Assembly (NCBI GenBank): GCA_009692005.1
Contig: SHZZ01000029.1
Coordinates: 1-44,146, forward strand
From: Gemmataceae bacterium
GTDB lineage: Bacteria > Planctomycetota > Planctomycetia > Gemmatales > Gemmataceae
Direction: 5' to 3'
DNA length: 44,146 bases
Positions 15,825 through 25,086 of the stretch are shown here, piece by piece. The notes below the pieces were generated by a model that did no database searches, had not been told where the DNA came from, and saw only the letters and a list, made by a program, of their open reading frames with translations. Within the stretch, counting starts at the first letter, position 1. Every line of letters starts with the position of its first letter. The translations under genes were made by a program, and so were the position numbers.

Positions 15825-17279
15825 TTAATTACTTTTCCAGCGCAAAATCGGTTCCCTGGCGGCGCGCACTTCGTCCGGCCGGCTAATGCCTAAACTGTGC
15901 GGCGCTTGTTGCAAAAGTTCCGGGCTTTCTTCCTTGATCTTCAGCAAGGTAGCAGCAAAGTTTTCCAGCGTTTCCTTGCTCTCGGTTTCCGTCGGCTCCA
16001 TCATCAGGGCTTCGGGAACCACCAGAGGAAAATAAACCGTAGGCGCATGGTAGCCGTAATCTAGCAAACGCTTGGCGATGTCCATGGCGCTGATTTTCTT
16101 ATCCCGCCTCAGGTTCCTGGCGCTGGCGACAAACTCGTGCATGCAGCGGTTGCCGTGCGGCACATCAAACGCCCCGTATATCAGGCTGAGCAAGTAATTG
16201 GCGTTCAAAACGGCGTTTTCCGTCACCTGCTTCAAACCATCTGGGCCCAAGGTTCGGATATAAAGGTATCCCCGTAGAAGGATGCCCATGTTTCCCAAGA
16301 AACTGTGAACCCGGCCAATCGACTGCGGCCGGTCGTAGTCCAATGTGAATGTGTCTTTCTCCTTCTTGACGATTGGGCTGGGAAGGAAGGGGATCAAGGG
16401 GGCGCGTACAGCGATGGGCCCGGCGCCGGGGCCGCCTCCGCCGTGCGGGCCTGTGAATGTCTTGTGCACATTGTAATGCATCATGTCGACGCCAAAATCC
16501 CCGGGCCGCGTCATGCCCAAAATGGCGTTCATGTTGGCGCCATCGAGGTAGACCAATCCGCCCGCCTGATGAATGAGTTGGGTTATTTTCACGATCTGTT
16601 CATCAAACAAACCCAGGGTGTTGGGGTTGGTGATCATGAAAACCGCGGTCTGGCCATCGACCTTGGAGGCCAGGTCGTCGAGGTCCACGCGCCCGCGGGA
16701 GTTGCTTTTAATACTGACAGTATCGAACCCGGCGATGGCTGCGCTGGCGGGGTTGGTGCCATGCGCGCTGTCGGGGATAAGGACCTTGGTCCGTTTTTCA
16801 CCGCGGCTGCGGAAATACGCTGCCGCCACCAGTAAAGAAGTTAGTTCCCCCTGCGCGCCGGCCGCCGGTTGCAGCGACACGCCATCCAACCCGGCGATCT
16901 CGCCCAAGAATTCCTGCATCTCCCAGAGGATTTCCAGCATTCCCTGGCAAGTTTTCTCTTCCTGCAAAGGATGCAGGTTGGCCAGCCCGCCGAGCGAGGC
17001 CAGCCTTTCATGCCGCTTTGGGTTGTACTTCATCGTGCAACTTCCCAAGGGGTAGAAGTTGCTGTCAATCGACATGTTTTTAGTCGACAGGTTGACATAG
17101 TGACGGACAAGGTCGACTTCTCCCACTTCCGGCCAAGGAGGGGTAGAACTGGCGAGGTAAGACTTGTCCAAGGTGGAAGAAACGGGCTTGGCGGGAACAT
17201 CAATAGGAGAAAGCCGGTGGCAGCGCCTTCCCTTGTGGCTGATTTCGAAAAGCAAACCTGTCGATTGCGTCTTTTCCAT
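15825..17279 (-). CDS. gcvPB: Glycine dehydrogenase (decarboxylating) subunit 2
   Basis: C-terminal half of the P protein, which decarboxylates glycine and passes the aminomethyl group to lipoyl-H protein. The 484 residues include FYPLGSCTMKYNPK, PDSAHGTNPASA, YLDGANMNAILG and the PLP lysine in NVHKTFTGPHGGGGPG (Lys273). It starts at ATG 17279, 12 bases after the gcvPA stop. The two-gene (split) form of glycine dehydrogenase is usual in many bacteria outside the proteobacteria. The N-terminus (about residues 1-45) is a little longer than needed for the core fold. Confidence 0.97.
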   Translation of the reverse strand: MEKTQSTGLLFEISHKGRRCHRLSPIDVPAKPVSSTLDKSYLASSTPPWPEVGEVDLVRHYVNLSTKNMSIDSNFYPLGSCTMKYNPKRHERLASLGGLANLHPLQEEKTCQGMLEILWEMQEFLGEIAGLDGVSLQPAAGAQGELTSLLVAAAYFRSRGEKRTKVLIPDSAHGTNPASAAIAGFDTVSIKSNSRGRVDLDDLASKVDGQTAVFMITNPNTLGLFDEQIVKITQLIHQAGGLVYLDGANMNAILGMTRPGDFGVDMMHYNVHKTFTGPHGGGGPGAGPIAVRAPLIPFLPSPIVKKEKDTFTLDYDRPQSIGRVHSFLGNMGILLRGYLYIRTLGPDGLKQVTENAVLNANYLLSLIYGAFDVPHGNRCMHEFVASARNLRRDKKISAMDIAKRLLDYGYHAPTVYFPLVVPEALMMEPTETESKETLENFAATLLKIKEESPELLQQAPHSLGISRPDEVRAAREPILRWKSN

Positions 17280-17291
17280 GAATCATCCAGT

Positions 17292-18680
17292 TTATTTGCA
17301 AGTTGTGGAGTAGGAAGGCGCGGCGGCCTTGGCCGATTGAACCGCGGAAGCAAAGGCGGCGGCGAAACCGTCGATTTCCCCACGCGAGCGTTTTTCCGTC
17401 ACGGTTACCAGTAATCGCTTGCCCATGGCAGGATACCAGCGGGCCAGGGGCAGGCCGCCAAGGAAGCCATCGTCCAGCAGGGCCTCGAGCAGGCGCCTGG
17501 GGCAGCACGGAAGTTCCAGGGTGAATTCCTTGAAAAAGGGCGCATTAAAGGCCAGAGAAACCCCGGCAACGCGAGTGAGCAGATCGGCGGCGTAGTGGGC
17601 TTTTTGATAACAGTGTTCCGCCGTTTCCTTCAGCCCCGCCGGACCCAGGGCCGCCATGTAGGCGCTGGCCCGCAGCGCCATCAAACCCTGGTTTGTGCAA
17701 ATGTTACTGGTGGCTTTTTCCCGCCGAATGTGCTGTTCACGCGTTTGCATGGTGAGAACCCAGCAGCGTTTCCCATTCCTGTCGAGTGTTTCGCCAACCA
17801 GCCTCCCGGGCATTTTCCTGACAAACGCTTGTTTGCAAGAGAGGAGTCCCAAATAGGGGCCGCCGTAATTCATGGGGTTGCCCAGGCATTGCCCCTCGGC
17901 AAGGGCAATATCCACTCCGTAGCTGCCAGGGTTTTTCAAAAGACCCAAGCTAATGGGGTCGTAAACCAAAATCATCAAAGCGCCGCTCGCTTGCACCTGC
18001 TGGGTTAATTTCTCAACCTCTTCCAGCGAGCCAAAAAAGTTCGGGTGTTGCACCACCAGGCAGCAGACGGTGTCATCCAGTTTTCCGGCAAGGGCATCGA
18101 CAGAGAGTTTGCCCAAAGGCGTCGGCAGTGTTTCCACCTTGGGGGGCAAGTTAGCCAGGCAAGTTTCCAAAGTTTTGCGGTATTCCGGGTGAACAGTTTC
18201 CGCCACCAGGATCTTGCCATCCCGGCCAGTGACCGACATGGCCATGAGGACAGCTTCTGCCAGGCCAGAGCCGGCTTCATAAAGGCTGGCGTTGGAAACA
18301 TCCATGCCCGCGAGCTGGCAGACCATGGTCTGAAATTCGAAGAAGGCTTGCAAGCTGCCCTGGCTGGCTTCCGCCTGGTAGGGTGTGTAGGCTGTGTAGA
18401 ACTCGCCGCGACCGGCGACCGTGTCCACCACCGCGGGAATAAAGTGATCGTAACTGCCTCCGCCCAGGAAGCAGACTTTTTCCCCAGCGGATTGATTGGC
18501 CGCGGCTAGGCCTTCCACCAAACGAGTCAGTTCCAATTCATCCATGGCCGCCGGGATCTTCAACGGCCGCCTCAAGCGCACCTCGGCGGGAATGTCCGCG
18601 AACAGGTCTTCCACCGACCGCACCCCGATCCGGGCCAGCATTTCCTTCTTGTCCTGTTCCGTGTTCAACAGATAAGACAC
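17292..18680 (-). CDS. gcvPA: Glycine dehydrogenase (decarboxylating) subunit 1
   Basis: N-terminal half of the split P protein; forms the active dehydrogenase with GcvPB. 462 residues. Typical features are SYLLNTEQDKKEMLARIGV at the start, GGGSYDHFIPAVV, FYTAYTPYQAEASQGSLQAF and QTREQHIRREKATSNICTNQ. I chose GTG 18680. It gives the family N-terminus and sits seven bases behind GGAGGA. The nearby ATG 18686 lies only two bases behind that site and GTG 18695 lies before it. The gene sits between gcvH (about 35 bases upstream) and gcvPB. Confidence 0.96.
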   Translation of the reverse strand: MSYLLNTEQDKKEMLARIGVRSVEDLFADIPAEVRLRRPLKIPAAMDELELTRLVEGLAAANQSAGEKVCFLGGGSYDHFIPAVVDTVAGRGEFYTAYTPYQAEASQGSLQAFFEFQTMVCQLAGMDVSNASLYEAGSGLAEAVLMAMSVTGRDGKILVAETVHPEYRKTLETCLANLPPKVETLPTPLGKLSVDALAGKLDDTVCCLVVQHPNFFGSLEEVEKLTQQVQASGALMILVYDPISLGLLKNPGSYGVDIALAEGQCLGNPMNYGGPYLGLLSCKQAFVRKMPGRLVGETLDRNGKRCWVLTMQTREQHIRREKATSNICTNQGLMALRASAYMAALGPAGLKETAEHCYQKAHYAADLLTRVAGVSLAFNAPFFKEFTLELPCCPRRLLEALLDDGFLGGLPLARWYPAMGKRLLVTVTEKRSRGEIDGFAAAFASAVQSAKAAAPSYSTTCK

Positions 18681-18715
18681 CGGCATTTCCTCCACAGGGC
18701 GCCAACCAGATTGAA

Positions 18716-19102
18716 TTAGTGAGCGTTACCCGCGATTTGTTTTTGATACCCTTCGTGCGTGAGCATATGGTCGAGGGAAGGCTTCCCTTCCAGCTTGACC
18801 TTTATCAACCAGCCTTTTCCATAAGGGTCTTTGGAAACCTGCGTAGGATCCAAGGCCAGAGTGTCGTTGATCGCCACGATCTCGCCTTCCACGGGAGAGT
18901 ACATGTCGCTAACGGCCTTGACCGACTCAATTTCGCCAAAGCTGTCGCCTTGAATAGCCGGGTCGCCGACATCAGGCAGGTCGATGTAAATGACATCCGT
19001 CAATTGTTCAACTGCGAACTGGGATAACCCAATAGTGCAGATGTTGCCATCCAAGGTGGCCCACTCGTGGGTTTTCGCGAAGCGGAACTTTTTGAGATCC
19101 AT
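18716..19102 (-). CDS. gcvH: Glycine cleavage system H protein
   Basis: Small lipoyl carrier that shuttles the aminomethyl group between the P, T and L proteins. 128 residues, usual length. The lipoyl-lysine motif is GEIESVKAVSDMYSPVEGEI with Lys62. The N-terminal FAKTHEWATLDG and the end LEGKPSLDHMLTHEGYQKQI are also typical. ATG 19102 follows GGGAG by about nine bases. About 90 bases separate it from gcvT. I see no glycine riboswitch in that gap. Confidence 0.98.
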   Translation of the reverse strand: MDLKKFRFAKTHEWATLDGNICTIGLSQFAVEQLTDVIYIDLPDVGDPAIQGDSFGEIESVKAVSDMYSPVEGEIVAINDTLALDPTQVSKDPYGKGWLIKVKLEGKPSLDHMLTHEGYQKQIAGNAH

Positions 19103-19195
19103 GGAACAATACTCCCTGGTAAAACATGAAACCGCTCTGCCATCCTGGGCAGGCGTGCTGCCCAGCTTTTTTTACAAGGAATGGGGGAAAATTCC

Positions 19196-20275
19196 CTAGG
19201 CCCGCGCCCTTTTGTAAAAGGGTAGCGCCGCCACTTGGGCCCGCTCCCTTTTTCCCCGTATGTCCACATCCACCTCGGTTCCTGGCTGCGACCAGGTTGC
19301 AGGCACATACGCCATGGCAATGGCCTTGCCCAAGGTGGGGGAAAAAGTGCCGCTGGTTACCCGACCGAACCCCTGGCCCTCGCCTAACACTCCGCACCCT
19401 TCCCGCGGAATCCTCTTCCCTTCCAGAACCAGCCCCACTCGTTTGATTTCACCCGCCTTGGCGTTCTTTTCCCACAAAGCTTCACGCCCAAGAAAGTTGC
19501 CCTTGTCGAATTTTACCGCCCAGGCCAGCCCGGCTTCCAGAGGGTTGACTTCCTCGCTGATTTCATGCCCGTAAAGCGGCATGGCCGCTTCCAGGCGCAG
19601 AGTATCACGCGCCCCCAAACCACATGCAGTCGCACCTAAACCGGCCAGCGCTTCCCATAGGGGAACTTCTTCCCCCACAGGCACAATGATCTCGATCCCG
19701 TCTTCGCCGGTGTAGCCGGTGCGGCTTACCAGCGCTTCCTTCCCCATGACTTTGGACATGGCACAGAAGTAGTTATTCAATAACGAGGGGTCGGGAGAAA
19801 CCAGCTCTTTGGCAATTGCCAGGGCTTTCGGCCCTTGCACAGCAATCATGCTGGTGGCCAGGGTCTTGTCTTCCACTCGGGCCTCGAACCCCGCCAGATG
19901 CTTCAACAGCCACGAGAAAATCTTTTCTCGGTTGGAAGCGTTCACTACCAGCAAGTAATGCCCATTAAGACGGTACACGAGGATGTCGTCGAGAATGTTG
20001 CCGTCTTCCCGGCAGACCAAGTTGTAGCGAACCTGTCCCGGTTTCAAAGTCGCCAGGTTGTTGCTGCAAATGAGTTGCAAAAAGGGAAGAGCCTGCGGCC
20101 CTGTAACTTCGATCCTTCCCATGTGGCTGACATCAAAAAGGCCAAAGGAGTTTCTCACTGCATTGTGTTCATCCACAATGCTGCTGTACAGGACGGGCAT
20201 GTCCCAACCGCCGAAATCGATCAACCTGGCGCGGTGGCTGGCGTGCCAGGGATGCAGGGCGGTCTGAAGTGTCAT
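19196..20275 (-). CDS. gcvT: Aminomethyltransferase (glycine cleavage T protein)
   Basis: Transfers the one-carbon unit from aminomethyl-H protein to tetrahydrofolate and releases ammonia. The 359-residue length is typical. Motifs include FGGWDMPVLYSSIVDEHNAV, GLFDVSHMGRIEVTGP, YNLVCREDGNILDD, VSRTGYTGEDGIEI and GRVTSGTFSPTLGKAIAMAY. ATG 20275 follows GGGGAG by about five bases. It lies 88 bases after glyA, so SHMT and the cleavage system are probably made from one transcript and share the methylene-THF pool. Confidence 0.98.
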   Translation of the reverse strand: MTLQTALHPWHASHRARLIDFGGWDMPVLYSSIVDEHNAVRNSFGLFDVSHMGRIEVTGPQALPFLQLICSNNLATLKPGQVRYNLVCREDGNILDDILVYRLNGHYLLVVNASNREKIFSWLLKHLAGFEARVEDKTLATSMIAVQGPKALAIAKELVSPDPSLLNNYFCAMSKVMGKEALVSRTGYTGEDGIEIIVPVGEEVPLWEALAGLGATACGLGARDTLRLEAAMPLYGHEISEEVNPLEAGLAWAVKFDKGNFLGREALWEKNAKAGEIKRVGLVLEGKRIPREGCGVLGEGQGFGRVTSGTFSPTLGKAIAMAYVPATWSQPGTEVDVDIRGKRERAQVAALPFYKRARA

Positions 20276-20363
20276 GGTTTCTCCCCTGAAGGAAAAGGCG
20301 GGCCATTTCCCATCCCAATCCTTGGAGAGAATTTAGAACCTGCCGCGAGGTGATTCAAGAAGA

Positions 20364-21599
20364 TTAAGCCGGGGCGGGAAAACTCTGGCACATTTCGCGC
20401 ACCTGGCTGCGAACCCGCTTTTGCGTCTCGAGATTGCCAATGTCGCCCAGGACATCGGCAATCCAACCGGCGATGGTTTTCATCTCCAGTTCTTTCATGC
20501 CGCGTGTCGTCAGGGCGGGCGTGCCAATGCGGATGCCCGAGGGATCGAGCGGCGGCCGCGTGTCATAGGGGATGCCATTGCGATTGATGGTAATGCCAGA
20601 GGCATCGAGACCTGTTTCGGCGATTTTCCCGCTGAGCCCCTTGTGGTGAACATCGACCAGCATCATGTGATTATCCGTGCCGCCGGAAACGATGCGGTGG
20701 CCGCGGGTGAGTAGCCCATGGGCGACAGCCCGGGCATTGGCCACAACCTGAGAAGCATAAACCCTGAATTCCGGCTGCAAGGCCTCGTTGAAGATGATCG
20801 CCTTGGCCGCCACCACATGCATTAAGGGACCGCCCTGCATGCCAGGGAACACCGCTTTGTTGACCTTTTCACTCCATTCCTTTTTGCAAAGAATGAGTCC
20901 GCTGCGCGGGCCACGCAGCGTTTTGTGCGTGGTCGAGGTGACAAAATCAGCCCACGGCACGGGCGACGGATGCTGATCCCCCGCCACCAAGCCGGCGATG
21001 TGCGCCATGTCCACCATGAACAGCGCTTTAACCTCCCGGGCGATTTCGGCGAAAAGGCTGAAGTCGATCACACGGGAATAGGCGCTGGCGCCGGCCAGGA
21101 TTAATTTCGGCTTGTGTTCCTTGGCCAAACGAGCCAGTTCATCAAAGTCGATGCGCTCATCTTCCTTGCGCACGCCGTAGGGGATGATTTTGTAGAGCTT
21201 GCCGGAAAAATTCAGGTGCATGCCATGGGTCAGGTGGCCGCCATGCGCCAGGTTCATTCCCAAAATGGTATCGCCGGGTTGCAAGCAGGCAAAGTACACG
21301 CCCATGTTGGCGCTGGCGCCGGAGTGCGGCTGCACATTGGCGTGCTCGGCGCCAAAGAGTTTCATGGCCCGCTCGATGGCCAGCTTTTCCGCCTCGTCGA
21401 CAAACTCGCACCCGCCATAGTACCTGCGGCCGGGGTACCCCTCAGCGTACTTGTTAGTCAGCACCGATCCCTGCGCGGCAAGAACCGCCGGACTGGTGTA
21501 ATTTTCCGAGGCAATCATCTCCAGCCCCTCTTGCTGGCGGACTTGCTCCTTTTGAATAGCTTGCCAAACAGCGGGGTCAGATTTTGCAATGGGGTTCAT
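20364..21599 (-). CDS. glyA: Serine hydroxymethyltransferase
   Basis: PLP enzyme interconverting serine and glycine with tetrahydrofolate. 411 residues. Motifs are [58 protein letters not shown] and the PLP lysine in [14 protein letters not shown] (Lys226). ATG 21599 overlaps the stop of the upstream HAD gene by four bases (ATGA), so translation is coupled. Placed first among the glycine genes, it links serine use to the glycine cleavage system downstream. Confidence 0.98.
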   Translation of the reverse strand: MNPIAKSDPAVWQAIQKEQVRQQEGLEMIASENYTSPAVLAAQGSVLTNKYAEGYPGRRYYGGCEFVDEAEKLAIERAMKLFGAEHANVQPHSGASANMGVYFACLQPGDTILGMNLAHGGHLTHGMHLNFSGKLYKIIPYGVRKEDERIDFDELARLAKEHKPKLILAGASAYSRVIDFSLFAEIAREVKALFMVDMAHIAGLVAGDQHPSPVPWADFVTSTTHKTLRGPRSGLILCKKEWSEKVNKAVFPGMQGGPLMHVVAAKAIIFNEALQPEFRVYASQVVANARAVAHGLLTRGHRIVSGGTDNHMMLVDVHHKGLSGKIAETGLDASGITINRNGIPYDTRPPLDPSGIRIGTPALTTRGMKELEMKTIAGWIADVLGDIGNLETQKRVRSQVREMCQSFPAPA

Positions 21600-22237
21600 A
21601 CTTGCTCTCCAGATTGCGTGCTCTCGGGAGTAATAAGAATTCCGGCCTGGTTCAGTTGCTGAACCAGCGCGGCAGAGGACTGGTAAAGGATTCCCCGCCA
21701 GCCGTTTTCCCGGGCCGCTTCAATATTGGCTTCCATATCATCAATGAACAAACATTCCGCCGGGGCGACACCCGCATTTTCATTCAACATACGGTAAATG
21801 GCCTGGGCAGGTTTCCTCACGCCCATTTCATGGGAAAGGAAGAGGCGGTCAAAATGTTTCAGAACCGTGGCGAATTGCCTGATGAATTGCCCTGCATGAA
21901 ACCAGTTGGTGTTGCTCAGAAGCAACAGGCGGTGCCGGGCAGCCAGGGCGGGGATGAGAGAACAGACCTCGAGGTTGGGCGTGAACATATCGCTGAAGCC
22001 AGTGTCGAATTCTTTATCGGAGCAGCGCAGATTGAGTTCCTTGCGCATGAAGTCGCGGAACTGCTCTGGGGTAAACCGGCCGCTTTCAAGTTCTATTTCG
22101 GTCTGGCAGTGAAACAGGGTTTGCACCAGCGTTTCCACCGGAGTGGTTGTAAAGCGGGAAAGCTGTTCCGCCGCCTTGCGGTGGCTGAAGTAGCCGATCA
22201 CATTGCCGAAATCGAAGACTAAAGTCGCGGGTTTCAT
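21596..22237 (-). CDS. HAD-family phosphatase, YihX-like
   Basis: A 213-residue haloacid-dehalogenase-type hydrolase. Motif I is VFDFGNVIG (nucleophile Asp9), motif II LLLSNTN, motif III the lysine in [11 protein letters not shown], and motif [14 protein letters not shown]. The DFGN form of motif I matches the YihX branch (a sugar-phosphate phosphatase in E. coli), but substrates in this family vary widely. It is the first gene of the glyA-gcv operon and overlaps glyA by four bases. A role near serine, glycine or PLP metabolism is therefore possible, but unproven. The start is ATG 22237 without a strong ribosome binding site. Confidence 0.9.
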   Translation of the reverse strand: MKPATLVFDFGNVIGYFSHRKAAEQLSRFTTTPVETLVQTLFHCQTEIELESGRFTPEQFRDFMRKELNLRCSDKEFDTGFSDMFTPNLEVCSLIPALAARHRLLLLSNTNWFHAGQFIRQFATVLKHFDRLFLSHEMGVRKPAQAIYRMLNENAGVAPAECLFIDDMEANIEAARENGWRGILYQSSAALVQQLNQAGILITPESTQSGEQV

Positions 22238-22444
22238 CAGGGCAGGTTATCAGCCCGAGGTACGGACGAAAAGGTGTCGGGAAGAAATGCAACTTGAATT
22301 AGTTACACCTCTGGTGGGCATCTCTTTGCCATCGTCTCTTGGTCTTCCGTGGATGGCCAGGCCCCAGGCTGGCAAAATTGAAATGCCAGGTTGGAGCCGG
22401 GCCTTCCCAGATTGACAACCCCTGGATATTCAAGCCATCCCATT

Positions 22445-23731
22445 CTATCCGGTCTCTTTTTTGCGCTTGCCAACTGGGGTTATCAGTCGGGCGGAGCGGT
22501 TAAAAGTCAGGTAGTTCCAGCCCAGTTGGAAAAAGACCAGAGCCCGGTTCTGGAACTGCACCAGGAACATGAGGTGAATAAATAACCAGGAAACCCAGGC
22601 CAAGAAGCCGGAGAACTTAAACCGGCCAATCTGAGCAACTGCCGCCGATCTGCCAATGGTGGCCATGCTGCCCCGATCGTGGTAGGTGAATTCGGGATCT
22701 GGTTCTCCATCGGCCCGTGCTTTTAGCAACCGGGCCATGAAATGACCTTGCTGCAGAGCCACTGGGGCCACTCCGGGCAGCGGTTTTCCCTCTTGATGGG
22801 AATAATTGGCCAAGTCCCCCAGAACAAAAATTTCAGGGAAGCCTTCTAAACTGAGGTCTTTTTTCACCACGATTCTTCCAGCGCGGTCCTGGGCGGCGCC
22901 GGTGGCCAAGGCCAGCTTGTCCGCCAAGGGATTGGCACGCACCCCCGCGCCCCAAAAAACCGTGCGCGTGGGAATGGTTTCCACAACCTCCCCTTTTTTT
23001 ACCACCACCTTTTCCCCATCGATGTGCTGCACCCTGGCATGGGTCCAGGTTTCCACGCCTAGATGGAGCAAGGAGGCGACGGCTTTTTCCGACAGTTTTT
23101 CGTCAAAAGTGTTCAACACCCTGGGGGAACCCTCGAGGAGGATAATTCGCGCGAGTTCTGGCTTAATATTGCGGAATTCGCCGCAGAGAGTTTTGTGGGC
23201 TAGCTCGGCGATGGCGCCGGCCATTTCCACACCCGTGGGGCCCCCTCCCACCACCACGAAGGTCAGTAAAGCATCCACCTCCTTGGGGTCAGTAGATTTT
23301 TCTGCAAGTTCAAAAGCGTTGAGGGTCCGTTCGCGAATCAGGGTTGCCTCTTCAAGAGACTTTAGCCCCGGGGCGAACTTCTCCCATTCCGGGTGGTCGA
23401 AAAAATGATTGACCATGCCAATGGCCACTACCAGGGAGTCGTAAGGGATGCGCGCACCATCAGCCAATTCGATTTCACGAAGGTGCGGGTCAAATCCCAC
23501 GGCTTCCCCGAGGAAGACCTTGGTTCCCAGACGGGAACGGACCATGGCCCGGAGAGGCGCGGCAATATTGGCGGGAGAGAGCCCGCCAGTTGCCACCTGA
23601 TAGAGCAAGGGTTGAAAGAGGTGATAATTGTTTTTGTCGATCAGGAGAATTTCAAACCGGGGATCTTTAAGATTTTGGGCCAAGGTCAGGCCGGCAAAAC
23701 CGCCACCCAGGATGACCAACCGCTTGCCCAT
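22445..23731 (-). CDS. ndh: Type II NADH:quinone oxidoreductase
   Basis: Single-subunit respiratory dehydrogenase passing electrons from NADH to quinone without pumping protons. 428 residues. The FAD-binding motif is [17 protein letters not shown], followed by [14 protein letters not shown]. The NADH-binding motif is [19 protein letters not shown]. The FAD contact region is [10 protein letters not shown], then [17 protein letters not shown]. The C-terminal hydrophobic stretch ([19 protein letters not shown]) is the expected membrane anchor. ATG 23731 begins the FAD motif at once. The reading frame stays open far upstream, but that part is antisense to cysK and has no homology. It is divergent to cysK, with about 170 bases between. 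Confidence 0.95.
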   Translation of the reverse strand: MGKRLVILGGGFAGLTLAQNLKDPRFEILLIDKNNYHLFQPLLYQVATGGLSPANIAAPLRAMVRSRLGTKVFLGEAVGFDPHLREIELADGARIPYDSLVVAIGMVNHFFDHPEWEKFAPGLKSLEEATLIRERTLNAFELAEKSTDPKEVDALLTFVVVGGGPTGVEMAGAIAELAHKTLCGEFRNIKPELARIILLEGSPRVLNTFDEKLSEKAVASLLHLGVETWTHARVQHIDGEKVVVKKGEVVETIPTRTVFWGAGVRANPLADKLALATGAAQDRAGRIVVKKDLSLEGFPEIFVLGDLANYSHQEGKPLPGVAPVALQQGHFMARLLKARADGEPDPEFTYHDRGSMATIGRSAAVAQIGRFKFSGFLAWVSWLFIHLMFLVQFQNRALVFFQLGWNYLTFNRSARLITPVGKRKKETG

Positions 23732-23902
23732 GAAAATTCTACCAGCTTGGAATTTCGATTTGGAAAAGGGTATCCTAAACCAATCCGCTGCTATTACCAT
23801 AAAAACACCTTTGCGGGTTTCTCTTGCCCCAGGACTAAGAACCGGGTAAAGGTACTTTTCAATACCGTCGCAACGCCAATCTTCGCAAAAAGGAGCGCCA
23901 CC

Positions 23903-24865
23903 ATGGATATGAAGGGTTTCCGCGGAAAAATCTACGATGACATCACGCAATGCATTGGCAACACACCCTTGGTGCGGATCCGCAAGGTGACGGATGGCGC
24001 CAAGGGCCAGGTGGTGGCCAAACTGGAAAGCTTCAATCCTTTGTGGTCGGTCAAGGACCGCATTGGCGTTTCCATGATCAATGCGGCGGAAAGGGATGGA
24101 AAAATTCGCCCGGGGACAACGATCATCGAGCCAACCAGCGGCAACACAGGCATCGGACTGGCCTTCACCTGCGCCGCACGAGGGTACAAATTGATTGTCA
24201 CCATGCCGGAAACCATGAGTCTGGAAAGGCGACGGCTGTTGAAGGCCTTTGGCGCGGAAATTGTCCTGACACCGGGGGAAAAGGGCATGAGCGGAGCGGT
24301 GGCAAAAGCCGAGGAAATGGTGCAGGCCACGCCCAATTCCTTCATGCCGCAGCAGTTCAAGAACCCAGCCAACCCGGAGATCCACCGAAAAACCACGGCA
24401 GAAGAAATTTGGAACGACACCGAAGGCAAGGTCGATATTCTGGTTTCCGGCGTGGGCACTGGCGGAACCATTACCGGGGTCAGCGAAGTGATCAAGGCGA
24501 GAAAACCCTCGTTTAAGGCCATCGCGGTGGAACCTGCGAACAGTCCGGTGATTACGCAGAAGCGGAGCGGCCAGGAATTGAAGCCAGGAAAACACAAGAT
24601 CCAAGGAATCGGCGCGGGGTTTATCCCGGGGGTATTGAATATCAGCATCATTGACGAAGTAGTTCTGGTGCAAGATGACGACGCTTTTGTCATGGCCCGG
24701 CGCATGGCGCAAGAGGAAGGTTTTTTGTGCGGTATCAGTTGCGGAGCGGCAGTGCACGCCGCCGTGCAGGTGGCCAAACGACCGGAAAACGCCGGCAAAC
24801 TGATCGTGGTTATTCTTCCCGATTTGGGCGAACGCTACCTGAGCACATCTTTGTTCCCCGAGTAA
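23903..24865 (+). CDS. cysK: Cysteine synthase A (O-acetylserine sulfhydrylase)
   Basis: PLP enzyme making cysteine from O-acetylserine and sulphide. 320 residues. The PLP lysine is in [12 protein letters not shown] (Lys51). The substrate loop is [13 protein letters not shown], the phosphate loop [11 protein letters not shown], and [16 protein letters not shown] and [15 protein letters not shown] are typical of CysK. The start ATG 23903 is fixed by AGGAG seven bases upstream. The open frame continues upstream but crosses the divergent ndh promoter region. Confidence 0.97.
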   Translation: MDMKGFRGKIYDDITQCIGNTPLVRIRKVTDGAKGQVVAKLESFNPLWSVKDRIGVSMINAAERDGKIRPGTTIIEPTSGNTGIGLAFTCAARGYKLIVTMPETMSLERRRLLKAFGAEIVLTPGEKGMSGAVAKAEEMVQATPNSFMPQQFKNPANPEIHRKTTAEEIWNDTEGKVDILVSGVGTGGTITGVSEVIKARKPSFKAIAVEPANSPVITQKRSGQELKPGKHKIQGIGAGFIPGVLNISIIDEVVLVQDDDAFVMARRMAQEEGFLCGISCGAAVHAAVQVAKRPENAGKLIVVILPDLGERYLSTSLFPE

Positions 24866-24921
24866 AGCTCACTTCTTCCCGGGCCTTTTCCATTCCTTTT
24901 GAACGGCCCGGGGACGAAAGA

Positions 24922-24950
24922 CTGGCTGGCACCTTTCACTTCCCTATAAT
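24922..24950 (+). promoter_or_regulatory. rpsA: Candidate promoter for rpsA
   Basis: An exact TATAAT lies at 24945-24950 in the 220-base gap between cysK and rpsA. The -35 region 17 bases upstream (ctggct, 24922-24927) is weak. It is the best -10 box in the gap and would give a leader of about 130 bases. Confidence 0.45.
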
Positions 24951-25086
24951 CTTCTGTTGCGCGGGCGATTTAAGATGGGAAGTGTTTCCCTTCCGTTTCC
25001 GCGTGGAACTCCCTGACTTTTCCCCATTGCGTTTCCAACTCAGCTCGGAGCGCGGCGGAAAAGCGGTACATTCAAAAAGTGAATTC

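Noticed and set aside
22238-22444. Glycine riboswitch before the glyA-gcv operon
   Set aside because: I looked for the conserved aptamer core in this gap and in the gaps before gcvT and gcvH. I saw nothing that fits. A covariance search would be decisive.
23732-24757. Long minus-strand open frame continuing ndh upstream across cysK
   Set aside because: It is antisense to a clear cysK gene. The Ndh family starts exactly at the FAD motif (ATG 23731). The extra 342 residues have no family features.
24727-25086. Upstream extension of rpsA into cysK
   Set aside because: The frame is open, but the sequence is unlike ribosomal protein S1 and overlaps the real end of cysK. A TATAAT box lies inside it.
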